DNA from: Rachycentron canadum
Lineage: Eukaryota; Chordata; Actinopteri; Carangiformes; Rachycentridae
Direction of reading: 5' to 3'
Assembly (NCBI GenBank): GCA_038496675.1
Contig: CM076650.1
Coordinates: 19,238,172-19,302,171, forward strand
Length of the DNA stretch: 64,000 nt
The notes under the pieces are model-generated. The model made no database searches and was not told where the DNA came from. It saw only the letters and a list, made by a program, of their open reading frames with translations. The stretch's first letter is position 1. Each line of letters begins with the position of its first letter. Below are positions 12,460 through 24,075 of the stretch, in pieces. The position numbers and the translations under genes are program-made.

Positions 12460-14741
12460 AGCTGTAAAATACAGATGGGCAGGAGCAGTTTGGGGAATTT
12501 TTTTTATCCAAAAGAAGTGGAACCATATAGAGAGAAAACTTTAAGAAAGTCCCAACTGGCTGTTAAAAAGCATCTCATTAAGATGTGGGTTATTTAAATC
12601 CTAACTTCAAGACTCCTACTTTTGGTGTTTGAGTAATTAACAAGGGTTTTAGTGCTAAAAGCAGTTCTTAAGTCTGAGAGACATTAGAGACAGTACAGGA
12701 AACTCATGTGAGACCAATTTAAAGGTCATGTTCTTAATCACATCAATGTTTCAATAAAATACAATAGAAATTAACTTTCATAATCATATTTGATGGTGGG
12801 TGAATTAATAAAATTATCAAGAGTTATCAAATCAGCTTGCCAACAAATTAAATTGATCCAACAACACTGCTGCAACTTTACCTTAATTAACTTTAATTTA
12901 GTGAACTGAAATTTGCTTTATGTTAATAAACATTTATTTTACTTTATTCATAATTCAATTGAATTAATGGTTGACTGGAGCTATTTGTAAGTTTTGATAT
13001 TATTACCTACTAAATTTTACTCTCAGAAGCTTTGTGAAATGCTTTTTAGAGGAATCTCTTTTTTTTTTTTTTTGAGGATGGAAGTGAAGGAAGTGAACTT
13101 TGTGGACATGGCCCTCGGTCACTGAATTAACCACCTAACCAGAGACAAATATGTAATGCTTGAAAATATGCTTGAAAGTTTTATATTGTCTACAGCAAAC
13201 ACAGCATACCAGTTTTAGAAAGGTATCTAGGCGACATTCATTTTGTCATCTGTTGCCTAGCAATGTTCTTCATATGACTACTATAAAACACCAAACATCA
13301 TTATTAATATTATAATCGTTGTGTTATACAACCTTTTCTCTTACGTGCAAACATGCATACACACATCATTGTTTAACTTATTGGTGAGGACCTGTCATTG
13401 ACATAATGCATTCTCCAGCACCTTACCCTGACCTCAACCATTACAGCTGAATGCCTAACCCAGCCTTTACCCCAACACTAAGTCTCAATCCTCAGTCACT
13501 TAAACTTGTACTGTCCAGCATTTTGGTCTTCACAAAACTGTCAGATCCCACAAGTATGGTGGGCTGCCAGTTTTTGAACACCGTGCATATAGTAAAATAA
13601 ACACACGCATGCACACACACACATTAGTCCTACTTGCACTGTGCTCCTCCATGGAAAAGGCCTGGTTTTCTGGGAAGGGTCGGTGAGACTGGGCCGGGAG
13701 CTCATCTCCAAAATGTGGCAGAGGGGACGTGTTACTGGTGTCGAAGAAGTCTTGCGTGTTGGACTGTGGAGGTTTTCGGAGACACAGGTGTGCCTCTGGA
13801 ATAGCATGGAACAGCAGCAGGATCCAGCCCTGAATAACCAGGGCCACCGCAAGTGCAGGTTCATCCAGCACTTTCACATCCTTCTTCCCCCCTCCTCCTA
13901 ACCTTTCTGCTTTCCCCTTACCCCTCAACGCCTGGCTGCCATACAGATAAAACCCCAGCCAGGCCACCCACAACAATGCTGATGCCAGACTCGACAGAAA
14001 GAGCCAAACAGCATTGCACTTCCATCTCCTTTTTTCACTCTCTCTTTCTCTGTCTTCTTCACTACCACCTCCTCCCTCCACCCCGAACTCTCCTCCACAG
14101 AGCACCACCCCCAGAGAAAGCCCCATGGCTATGAGTAGCAGCCCCAGAGTGTAGCTGCATGTCAGAGCAAAGTCCAAAGGTGGATATTCGCAGGCTGGGT
14201 GACCCTCCCTGACAACAGTCAGCAGGACCCATTCAGCAGAGATGATCCCCTGAACCAAGGCCAAGGCCAGGCCGAGCGCTGCCAGGGAGCTGCCTGATGG
14301 GCTTGTCTTGCCAGACACTAGTCTCCTGAGCCTCACACCCTGTACTAGCAAGCTGGAGAAGCAGAGGGCGAAGAGAGGCCCCCAAAAGGCCCTGCGTACC
14401 ACACAGAGTGCCTGGTTTTTCCCCACCAGGAAAGCCAAAGAGATGGAGAAAAGCCCAAGGAGTGTGCCAAGGAGCAGGAGAAGAGGCCCCATGCCGGAGC
14501 GCCTGGCGGGGTCAGAAATGGATCGTAGCTTGACAATCAGTAGCACAGCGAGGACTAGAGAGGTGAGACCACCGCTGCAGGCCACGGCCTCCAGAACCAC
14601 ACCCCAGACTGACTCCAGGTCACACAGCACTCTGTATGGAGGTTCCACATCCACACTGCATCCCCGGGGAGGAGGAGAAGGGTGGGATGAACCATAGCCA
14701 ATCAGTGACAGGAGGCAGATGATTATAGGTCTCACGGCCAT
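9535..14741 (-). CDS. gprc5b: Retinoic acid-induced class C orphan GPCR, three coding exons
   Basis: The model is complement(join(9535..9579, 9670..9782, 13634..14741)), 421 aa. The start is the ATG directly after a TTTCTAAG acceptor, so 5'UTR exons lie upstream. Residues 1-19 are a signal peptide; seven membrane segments fall near 45-70, 84-106, 112-135, 152-177, 190-214, 241-267 and 295-314. Family landmarks are FALCFSSLLVQ, WVAWLGFYLYGS, FHAIPEAHLCL, DFFDTS, ENQAFSMEEHSA, VYQPTEMALVMNGGT and the ending TGRRLW, which match GPRC5B rather than 5A, 5C or 5D. Exon 1 ends in phase 1 (A|CT gives Thr370); exon 2 ends in phase 0. GPRC5B is a plasma-membrane orphan receptor with a short N-terminus, linked to lipid rafts and Fyn or insulin signalling in mammals. 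Odd points are a Gly/Glu/Arg insertion in loop 216-240 and a Gly/Lys insertion at 270-293. Confidence 0.93.
10991..11229 (+). mobile_element. tRNA-like SINE copy 1
   Basis: The head GGCGCAGTGGTTAGCAC resembles a pol III A-box and GGGTTTGATTCC a B-box. It is followed by the CTTCCTCCCACAGTCCAAAG segment and ends near TAGATAATGGATGG. Two related copies occur at 36805-37008 (minus) and 50819-51016 (plus). Confidence 0.7.
12417..12455. repeat. (TA)n microsatellite
   Basis: About 19 TA units in gprc5b intron 1. Confidence 0.95.
13340..13630 (-). repeat. Dispersed GTGAGGAC-type repeat ending in a CA tract, copy 1
   Basis: Contains GGTGAGGACCTGTCATTGAC, CATAATGCATTCTCCAGCACC, a series of degenerate CCTAACC-like words, then CACACGCATGCACACACACA. 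This is a common short repeat in fish introns. It abuts the donor of gprc5b exon 1 at 13634. A second partial copy is at 15184-15345, on the other side of the same exon. Confidence 0.5.
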
Positions 14742-14989
14742 CTTAGAAACACAAAGACAGAAAGATATAGTGATGAGAAGCAGGGAAAGGGTTATAGGAG
14801 ATATACGTTCAGAGAGGTAAACAGGAAGACATAATGATCCAGAGAGGAAGGAGGCAGAAAGGTGAATGTAGATATAAATTATATTGGTCTATATGTGGTC
14901 TCCATGATGCACAACAGCAGCTAATATATCAACATCCAAAAAAAAACTGTGATATATATATAGACATTAATATGTTTCGCTCTCTGTCA

Positions 14990-14992
14990 GAC

Positions 14993-15043
<51 letters not shown>
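14990..15043. repeat. (CA)n microsatellite with a CG-rich interruption
   Basis: A CA tract is interrupted once by GCGCGCG. It lies in the presumed 5'UTR intron of gprc5b. Confidence 0.95.
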
Positions 15044-15045
<2 letters not shown>

Positions 15046-15183
15046 CACAGCACAGAATAGAACTGCTTTTAGCACTGGGCAATGGTTTCCATGGAAACGG
15101 GAAACAGCGTGGGCTGACTACATCAAATACTGGGCTTTTGAGAAGTCGAGTTTCAGTACCCAAAAGCACAGAGAAACACACAA

Positions 15184-15345
15184 CTACACACACACACACA
15201 CACAATGTTTGTACTTACTTGTGAGGACGCTCAGTGATGTAATGTATCCCCAGCCCTAAGACGAACACAGTTTTAACCCTCACCCTAATGTGAAGTGGTG
15301 ATCCTCAAACTGTGAGGCTACATGTTCTGTATATATAAGTGCACA
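15184..15345 (+). repeat. Dispersed GTGAGGAC-type repeat, copy 2
   Basis: A short CA tract is followed by TACTTGTGAGGACGCTCAG, GATGTAATGTATCCCCAGCC and TTTTAACCCTCACCCTAATG. The words match copy 1 near 13400. Confidence 0.4.
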
Positions 15346-15421
15346 CACATGCACAAATATAGGCTACACAAGAACATACGAAATAAACAATAAAATGATT
15401 GAATGACAAAATCAAACTCAC

Positions 15422-15720
15422 CTCAGAAAAATTCTTGACCTGAAATCTTGATTATTGAGGGTGAAGAGGCATTATACTTTTCCAGTCTGCTTCACTTCAA
15501 CTTGTTAAAGAATTTTTGTAATCACAGTTCATGAATTCCTTGAGGCAGCAGAAACAAATCGGTTTCCATTTTGTCTTTGAAAATGTCTCTTGTGGTGCTC
15601 TCTGTGCACACAGCTCCCACTGTTTTGAAGTACAAAATAGCCCACTTTGAGAGACCAATAATGTCCTGCTGCTGCAGTGACACGTCCGGCAGCTCCGAGA
15701 AGAATCCACAATTATGATGC
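15422..15720 (-). other. Candidate 5'UTR exon of gprc5b
   Basis: On the minus strand TCTGAG|GTGAGTTTGA is a near-perfect 5' splice site with the exon ending at 15422. The first coding exon of gprc5b begins at an acceptor, so an upstream noncoding exon is required. The 5' limit shown is arbitrary. A TATA-like cluster on the minus strand around 15985-16010 could be its promoter. This rests on splice consensus alone. Confidence 0.35.
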
Positions 15721-16062
15721 ATGCCTTGATGCTTCACACACCCACATAGTCAAATATATCTTCTGTCTCCCTTTTCACTCTTCGCTCTCACTGTCTCTGC
15801 CCCTCTCTCGCTCCCTCTGTCCTCTTCTTTCTATTCATTCTGTCTCCACGTCTGTGTTTCTCTCTCTCTGCTTCACGTTGAATCTGCGGAGGTGTCAACA
15901 CAGATGCGATCCCAGCTTTACCTCTTCTCACCCACACACGGGGAGTATAATTTGCTGATGCACCTCACCAACCGGGAAAAATATAGCATATAAGTACTGT
16001 ATATAACCATGGCAGTGCACTGCCAACTGTGTGCACATCTCAGTGTTGTTTTCTGCCTTCAG

Positions 16063-16202
16063 ACTCACACATCTTCCTCACGCCCAGAACCATGGAACAC
16101 GTAAATTCATCTTTGATCAAGAAGAAGATGTCTTCTGGTGGTGTGTGTTGCAGAATAAAGGGGATTTGGATAGAGATGGACAGATGGTCAATCCAAACAC
16201 AG
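16063..16202 (+). other. Unidentified exon-like segment with strong splice borders
   Basis: A pyrimidine-rich tract ending TTCTGCCTTCAG precedes 140 nt, followed by CACAG|GTGAGC. One frame reads through without a stop and gives an acidic, aromatic peptide (RLTHLPHAQNHG, then FIFDQEEDVFWWCV and NKGDLDRDGQMVNPNTG). Two of three frames are open, so coding is not proved. I do not recognise the peptide, and no partner exon was found. It could be an exon of a plus-strand transcript divergent from gprc5b, or chance. Confidence 0.25.
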
Positions 16203-16979
16203 GTGAGCCTTGTGGCCACGTGGCCATCCTAGTAGAGAGTGTTACATAATACCCTTGAAGACATGATTCCTCCCCTGAAGGTGGCCTCATGTGGAGTTAG
16301 AGAGACACAGCATGAAGACAAGGAACAACCACAGTACTAATTGAGTCAGTTTGGATCAGTGTGTTAGAGATTGATGCTGACAGACACTAGTGAATGCAGT
16401 GACCGATAGAGACCAAACATAGGAGAAGCCAAAGCTGGTTTGTGGTACACAAATAAACTCTCAGACGAACAGATGCAAGTAAAGAAGTGCACACCTGCAC
16501 CCTGCTGTGACAATCTAATCCAGACAGTGAGTCCTTACTATTACGTGAGCAGCAGGAACAACTGCTGTGGTTGGAGTAGGAAGAGAGCAGGTGTTGCTTA
16601 CAGTATAACATTAATTATACTGTATTTAAGGCATGGCAGTCTGACAGTGAGCCAGTATGTACAATACTAAGGCCCTAAAACTTAAAATGCAGCTAAATGA
16701 AATCAGCCATCATTCATTTTATAATGAATGAAATGAAATGAATGAAACACCTGTGTTTTCCTACTGGGACATGTCAAAATGTTTACTGTAGAAACATCCT
16801 GCTCCAGGTCTGTGTTTCAATGTTGTAATCAAAAGAGCTAAACGATTAATCCATTTATTGGTTAGTTGATCGTTGCAGCCATAATTGTTAAGAAAGATAA
16901 GAAAATAAATAAAATAAGAAAAACAAGCACATTTGATGCCATCACTTCAGAATTTAGAAAACTATGATAGGTATATTTA

Positions 16980-17440
16980 AAACAATAGTATGTGGAGTAC
17001 ACGGATTCACTTTTTTCCCTACAAAATTAACTGAGAAGATATTTTTATGATAAATACAAAGCTAGCAGCGAGTTAGCTAATCTTAGCATAGAGACTGGAA
17101 ACAGAGGGAAACAGATAGCCTGGTTCTGTCCAAAGGTAATATCAACCTCATCTAACATAACATAACATGTCTCATTATAGTATAAAAACCGATGTGTAAA
17201 AATAACAATGTTTTGTTTAATATGTCGGACTAGTTTTTTACTGGTTGCCAGATAACCACGCGGGGAATTTACTAGCTTGGTTAGCTTATGCTAAGTTGCT
17301 ACGACTGCTGGCTGTTGCTTCACACTCAGCGTACAAACATAAAAGTGATTGTAAATTTCTCATCAAAGTCTCCACAAGAAAGTGAATAAGAATATTTCCT
17401 GAAAGAACTTTTTGAACGATTAAATTATTAAGAAATCAAG
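16980..17440 (+). mobile_element. MITE-like dispersed fish repeat with GTTAGC words
   Basis: Holds GTTAGCTAATCTTAGCATAG, ACTGGAAACAGAGGGAAACA, GCCTGGTTCTGTCCAAAGGT, GGTTAGCTTATGCTAAG and AAGAAAGTGAATAAGAATAT. I know this series from many acanthomorph 3'UTRs and introns as a non-autonomous repeat. No terminal repeats were resolved, so the ends are approximate. Confidence 0.55.
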
Positions 17441-19298
17441 TGAAAGTTGAACTGATAAATAAGATCATCATTAGCTGCAGCGCCTCAGTCAGTGCTCCTT
17501 GATGTACCTGTCCCTCACATATTCATAAATCAGAACATTATAAAACGTACACTTTAAAAACATTGAGAAAGCATCCCTGTTTTTGCTGGAGTTGTATCTG
17601 AGTGTTATCTGTGTGCTGTTTCGTCCTGTTGAGTGACTGACTACCCAGACAGAGGCAAAGGAAAACAGAGGTGGGAGACAACGGAGCAGAGAAGTGCTGA
17701 CTAACTCGGGTCATCTGTCCTAATCTGCGTAATCCAGTGGTTACTATGGTCACAGTCCATCAGGACCTCGTTAAGTATGGCCCATCCCATAATCCCATCT
17801 TTATCCCACCTCCAGTCTCTTCTGAAGTGTCTAAAGTGTCCACACAAAGACAGATACAGCATTTGTTAATAGAGGCTTGTGGTTGTGCAGTTGTTTGGAG
17901 CCTTTTTCTTGTTTTTTTTTTTTTTTAAACATCTCCTTTTCAGGGCAGTGAAGTCCAAGTGTGAAACAGTGTACATCATTATCAGAGACCAAGTGTCAGT
18001 GATATGTTGTGGGCGACTGAGGCCTGCTCTTTCCCAGCCTGTTGGCTCTATCTGCTGTCTACTTGGAGAACTACAGGAAACGTCAGCCTGAAAGTTAGGT
18101 AAAATAATAGATTGTACACTTTGTTCTAAATATTACTATACATTACATGTTATACATTTTCTATTACATTGGGCTTCCTTCTTTACACCTATGGACCTTT
18201 GATTGATGTGCTGAACCAACGCTACTTTATTTCCATCCCATATGAAAATTGCAAAAAGAGGAGGTGCTCAAGAAACTACCTGGTGCCAGACCCCCCTGGC
18301 CTGTTTGATGGCCATGTCTGGCCCATGTATTTGAAACACAAGAACATCAAACTGAAAATAGTTTGGCCTAATAAGGCCTAATAAGTAAAAACCAAAAGCA
18401 AATAAACAAACAAAAAAAAAACACAGCATACAATTAAAAGAAGTGGTAATATAACAGTTGACATTTTGAATTGTCATAGCAGGAAAAGCACAGGTGGAGA
18501 TAATACCATGAATGAGAGCTCTGTCCCATTTAAGGATCCAAGTAAGTCGAGCCAGCAATGAACAACGCACAATTCTATGAATCATCATTAAGCAGCTAAG
18601 AGTTACATTTTGATATCAAGTTGTGTATTTTTTTTTACACATTTATTTTCACATTCACAATGTTCACATTCATTTACAAAATAATGTTTTAATATTTGTT
18701 ATACATATTTGTATATATTTATAATGTCAGTTTTTCATAGAAAAATGTACATATCTTGTCTATCTGCTGAGTGCGTCATTAATAAATTGTAATTTTGTTC
18801 ATTTTGTCCTTACCAAAGATAATTTGCTTTAATAATTTGCTTTAATTAAATTTAAATAAAAACATTCACTATGCCAAAATTAAATCAATATTATACATAT
18901 ATAGGCAAAAAAGCAAATATTTAGCTCTAGCTTAATTTAGCTTTTCTTGCAGACAATTTTCAAAAACATTTCATTAAATAATCAGCTGGATTTAATTTAA
19001 ACAAAATAAGATTCATTGCATAGTTACTATCCTACATTAATTGATAAATTATTCAATTATCAGTTATACAGTATTATAGTATTATACAGTAGTACAGTCA
19101 AGTAGAGAAAAAATATGATTGTGATAATTATATTTTCCTCATTTTCACATAAGTGATTGTACATTTCAAATCAGGAACTAAAAGAAAAGAAGATATCACA
19201 GGTGACATTTACATAGAGGTGTTGTGTCCATGTACAAACGTTTGTTTGATCATGGCTGGCTTGTTTCTTTTACACTCTTTTACACTTCAGCTGCTGCT
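17441..19298. other. Intergenic and 3' flank of the LITAF-like gene
   Basis: No gene is supported on either strand. The region 18600-19150 is very AT-rich. TTTATT at 18642-18647 would give AATAAA on the minus strand, about 650 nt beyond the stop codon of the LITAF-like gene. Confidence 0.4.
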
Positions 19299-19473
19299 TC
19301 AGTCGCGTCTATGGATATGTAGGACGTTGTTACATATGGGGCAGAAATGATGCACGTCTTTGCAAGCATCCACGCAGAAGGGGATCAAACAGCAAGGCCA
19401 GATGCTGGTGTGGAGCAGTGGAATAAAGTTAAAATGATACTTCATTGCTTGGTATACATGTACCTACGTTGAT

Positions 19474-19565
<92 letters not shown>

Positions 19566-20260
19566 CAAGGCCTGCACTCACAAGAAAATTCCTAGGAGTC
19601 CACAGATCAGCCAGGTGAGAACGCCATTCTTGTGCTCCACTTTAGTGACAACAGTGTTTTGGCAGCGTGGGCACACCATCTGTGCAGGAGCATCAGTTGG
19701 CATCGGCTGCACCACCACCACTTGTTGAACTGTGAGCAAGATAAAACTACAACTACTACTGATCCACATCTCCTAACCAACCCATCACTGAACGCAAAGC
19801 TGTGCAAAAGATTTTGCATTTTTTTTCATATGTTACACAAATTTGAAATAATTTTATATGAGAGTAAAACGGAGAGAGACACTCACCAGGTTGTAAGATC
19901 TGAGGCTGGATATAGTGGATAACAGGTTGTTGAACTGGATATGACAGGGAAACATTTAACTTGTGAAAGGTTTCAAGAATAATCTTAAAACAAGCTTCCC
20001 AAAGGCTTGGACCAAATGGAATAAATGACAAGAATAACTCAAGAGATAAGAACCACATTACAGTAAAAGAGAAAAAAATAAACAGATGAAAGGGCACAGA
20101 TAAAAGTCCATGATGTCTTACTAGGTTGGACAACATGCTGAACCTGGGTACCCATATATGTTCCAATGTTGGGATCTGCAGGGGGACCTGGGTATGGCGG
20201 TGCTGGCACATTTGCCATATTTGTTGGCATTGCCACGGGAAGTCCCTGGTCCTTTTCCAT
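19299..20260 (-). CDS. LITAF-domain membrane protein, four coding exons
   Basis: The model is complement(join(19299..19404, 19582..19729, 19887..19934, 20122..20260)), 146 aa, all GT-AG with phases 1, 1 and 2. The N-terminal half (1-80) is rich in Pro, Gln and Val. Residues 82-146 are a LITAF/SIMPLE-like domain: CPRC at 82-85, a hydrophobic stretch at 99-121 and HHFCPIC at 130-136, forming the zinc-binding CPxC and HxCPxC knuckles. LITAF-family proteins are monotopic proteins of late endosome and lysosome membranes, and the hydrophobic stretch inserts into the cytosolic leaflet. The protein is shorter than human LITAF (161 aa) and CDIP1 (208 aa), and it lacks a clear PPxY motif (PAPPYPGPP is the nearest). 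It may be litaf itself or one of the fish LITAF-like paralogues; I cannot decide. The start ATG at 20260 lies nine bases after an acceptor. Confidence 0.88.
19476..19563. repeat. (TG)n microsatellite in the last intron of the LITAF-like gene
   Basis: About 44 TG units, which read CA on the gene strand. They fill half of the 177-nt intron and begin 18 nt after the donor at 19581. Confidence 0.97.
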
Positions 20261-21734
20261 AATATCTGTCTGATGAAGAAGAGAGAAAAGAGAAGAGAAA
20301 AAAAAAAGGTAGGTAGAAGAGGAAGTAGGCTGTGCGGTACAAAAGTGTTGTTCTCTGTCTGTTGTTCCCTGGTCTCTCTCAGTGAAGGAAAATAGTGACA
20401 GACAGGTGGTTAAAATGTGAAAACCTGCTAAACAAGTTGTAGAGAACTCAAAAATATTATACTGGACAGACCAGTAACCACAAGTCTGATTCCAAGGCAT
20501 TTGTATGCAAGTGAGCAGGTTTGGTGGCATTGTAAAAGATTGCAAAACTAGAAAACACTAGGCAATGCTCTACCCTCACCAGACCACAAAATATATTCTA
20601 TGTATGTAAACTACTCTTCATCTCATTGCTTTACCAAAGACACCATTGGTGCCAATGACAAGGGAAACTCCTGTCAACAACAACAAACTTAGTTGCAGCA
20701 GTTTTGATGGATTGGATTTAGTAACTCAGAAATCTTTATTTCTCATAAAGGAAAACCACATGTGATGTAATGTTATTAATTATACCTGTGCTTTTCCAAT
20801 TATTTGAGAGTCAAAATGTGTGCTGTGAAAAGGCCAACAAAAGTTTCAGGGGAACAAACAATACTGATTACAGTTCGTTGCTTGAAAGTAGTAAGTGAAT
20901 GCATTTAATAATATCTGTTTATGCCTTCGCAATATTATCTTCAATCATATCACTATCAAACATTAAAACTCACTGGGTGGACCTTGAATTGAGAGAATTT
21001 ATTTTTGATTATTTACCTATGTTGTCTCATTCCTCTTTTCAAGGTCAGTAATGAATCTTCATGCTGAATCAAAATCAGGACTTTAAAACTAAGATCATTC
21101 ATTCATCATCACCATGTGGTCAGTGAGCACAGCAGTAGATTTCTGTTGTTTTGCTTGTGTTTGGAGTAGCATTTGTTTGTATTGTTGCGTTTTACATTTT
21201 GCAGATGTATTTCTTTCTCTTATTTCTATGATTCAAGATTAGGAAGATTGGAGGATGCAGTATGAATCAGCTGACTTACTGAGTTGGAAATGGAATCAGG
21301 ATTTTAAATTAACTGGACAGATCTTGTCCAACCTATTTTAAGATTCCTTTTCTCACGATTACAGCTGCTTTCAAAATTCCTCTCATGATTTGCTCTGTTG
21401 AAACCATCAAAAATCATGTTTAGTGAATTATTGCACCCATAGCTTCCTCTGAGCAACGCACTCTCAAATTCCAGCATTAGGTGGGGTTTATTGTAGTATC
21501 ATCTGAATACAAGGAACAAAACATGCACCTATTTATTCATGTTTAGTTCACAGCACAAATTGTTATGTCTAATTTACTTTCTTTCTGACTATCTATCGAG
21601 TGAGTACTGTAACAGAGGAAAAGTCAAACTGAGAAAATTGCTTAAAATCACAACAAACTTCTGCTTGTTTTAAAAAAGAACAAGACAGAAAAGACACCTT
21701 TCTAACACCTGAGGAAAGAACTAATGCTGCTTAC

Positions 21735-21830
21735 CTTGTTAAGAAGGTTAGGAGAGAGTGAGAGATCAGAGTGCTGCTTCCTCCAGTGAAACACAAATCA
21801 AATGGTAATGTGTCAGAATGGAGGTGGAGC
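21735..21830 (-). other. Candidate 5'UTR exon of the LITAF-like gene
   Basis: The minus strand reads CTTCTTAACAAG|GTAAGCAG, a strong donor with the exon ending at 21735. The first coding exon needs an upstream donor, and no better one was seen nearer. The 5' limit is arbitrary and no TATA box was identified. Confidence 0.4.
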
Positions 21831-22967
21831 AACACTGAAGAGAAAGTCGAATTAGGTGTAGCTCAAGTGCCACGACATTAGTTTAATGTTTAGTGAAACT
21901 CATTTAAAACATCAAATTGTTTTATTTATTTACTATAAGCTATGTTACATAGATCACAAAATTATTATAGTATGTATTGGTTGATAGAAACCTTTGTTTG
22001 CACAAAGGAAAACTTGCTGGGCAAGAGCTTCTACAGGAGTATCTTGTTTTTATGTAAACACACAGCTTTGCCATAAAGAGGCAAAAGTAAGAAAATCAGC
22101 CATAAGACACTATAATAAAGTTTATTCAAACTTTAAAGCATATAGTAAATAGAGGCCGGGAATTTGTAAAAGAACACTTGTATGTGATGAACTGAATATG
22201 TTGTGTATCCAAATGCAAATGGCGGAAAATTATGCATGCACTCATTAAATGCAACAGGAACATCTGTGTTAATATCACAGCAATAACTGGCAAAGTCGGA
22301 TGAGAAGCTTTTCAAGAGACTTAGAAATTTTTTGGTAATTCAGGGAAGAATTTAGTGTCACTTCTGAGGGCTGACATGAAAAAGCTTTAAATGTTAAGGC
22401 AACAATGTTTGAGTCTGTGCCCCCCATGGTTTCCAACTTAAAATGTGAATTTTTCAAATCATATATTTTCTGATACAGTTGGGCAGTGTAGTTTTTTAGC
22501 AAATGCCATTCAAGTGAGAGTATATTGTTTTTTGTTTTTTATGTTTGTTATTTTGGGGACTATTTTAAGTGGTGGATTAACACAAATTCAGTCTCATTGT
22601 ATATAGTTAGGGCACAGTGATTCAGATTGACTTCAGTGGCCATGTTATATGATATCAAGGTTATATTTTTTAATAGATATTAATAGTCTTTTGTCTGTTG
22701 CAGTTCTTTGTCTTCTCAGTTTTGTTTTTATTTTTTAATTGTACTTGTAATTTGTAATGTGTAACACTTTGATCAGCATAGTTTAGTGTTATACATACTC
22801 TATGAATAAATTTATAGTATTAAATATATGTTTGTTGTTTGCACAAAATCACATCACCTGTCCAGCATAAAGTCTCATAATTCAGGCAGATTTAAGTGTA
22901 ACAGTAAAACAGCACTTGTATGTAACTCTGGATAGTGGTCACTTGGTGGAAGCAGTAAACCATGAAT

Positions 22968-22970
<3 letters not shown>

Positions 22971-23002
<32 letters not shown>
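22971..23002. repeat. (GA)n microsatellite
   Basis: About 16 GA units. Confidence 0.95.
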
Positions 23003-23006
<4 letters not shown>

Positions 23007-24051
23007 TGTTTCATGCAGTGGTGCAAGGTAACTAACAACATTTACTCAAATAGGTGCAATTATGACATGCTTTTACTTTACTTTTTATTCCATCCTACTT
23101 TTATTCCATTACCTTTTACAGAAACAACAAATTTAAAACATGATTAGGATGCACTATTTTAGGTTGGAATATACCAACATCCTGGCTTGATTAACATGTA
23201 AGCTGATCCATGGAGGAAAGATTTGCCCTTTGTTGATCCTTTGCTATTACTTCTAGTCATGTAGTTGGCTCCAAGTTGCCAATTAGTTTGATTAATCACT
23301 TCCTTATTTCAGAAAATGCTCCATGCACAGTGTATATTAAAATTACATCTTAAAATTAGAACTTGATGCGGGGCATGTAGCTAGCAACAGCCAAGCCTCC
23401 ACATCTGTCGTTATGAGCCCTTTTGCGTAGCCAGACTTCATCCAGAAGGTGAAAAGAATTTCTGGTTGCTATGAGATAACAAGGCTCGGGTGTATGACAA
23501 CACATGGCGCAGGCATTATCATGAAAACACCTCCTTCCATTGTCAAGTGATAGATTGACGACTTAACTTGGGTGAATCTGGCCTTCAGCTCTTTGTGACA
23601 CTGAACAGGATAAATGCTTTACAGAATGGTTGAATGTGTATTTATGACACATCTATTGATGCACGGAGATCATATTTCTTAAAAGCCTCCATTTGGGGAA
23701 AAACATTTTTCTCTCTCTATATAGGCTGTATGTTCTATCACAGCACAAACTGCTCATCTGCTATATCTTTGAGGATTTTCATTTTTGTTGTTTTGTTTAA
23801 GGAAAAATTGTTCACAAGTGTCATTTGATGTGAAGATGGCAGCTCAGAGGAAATAGGTCTTATATAGAGCTGTCTTTATTATAAAAAGAGAACTGAAATA
23901 TAATAAAACTATCACCTCTTTTGTGCTTCAAGACACAATTTCCATCAATGTGTTTCTCCTATTTTTTTCTTAAAATTATGAGAATTAAAGAAGAAGATTC
24001 AAACAGCATCTTCCAGACAGATATTAAGCCCTAGAATGAAATCTGGTTTTG

Positions 24052-24075
24052 AAAAAAAAAAAAAGGGGGGGGGGG
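24052..24075. repeat. Poly-A to poly-G homopolymer junction
   Basis: Thirteen A are followed by eleven G, with no intervening base. Confidence 0.95.

Larger units (their letters stand above)
9783..13633 (-). other. Large first coding intron of gprc5b
   Basis: This 3.85-kb intron separates the seven-TM exon from the two C-tail exons. It contains a SINE-like copy, a TA tract and a dispersed repeat at its 5' (high-coordinate) end, each listed separately. No other gene is seen in it. Confidence 0.85.

Noticed and set aside
14308..14697. Plus-strand frame of 129 codons
   Set aside because: Antisense shadow of the gprc5b transmembrane exon.
14834..15259. Open frames of 141 and 72 codons on opposite strands across the CA tracts
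   Set aside because: Dinucleotide repeats lack stops in several frames; no family resemblance or splice structure.
18169..18381. 70-codon frame with YLVPDPPGLFDGHVWPMYL
   Set aside because: Isolated, no splice support, and the GATGGCCATGTCTGGCCC words resemble old repeat DNA.
19480..19728. Plus-strand frame starting in the TG repeat
   Set aside because: Microsatellite translation followed by antisense of a LITAF-like coding exon.
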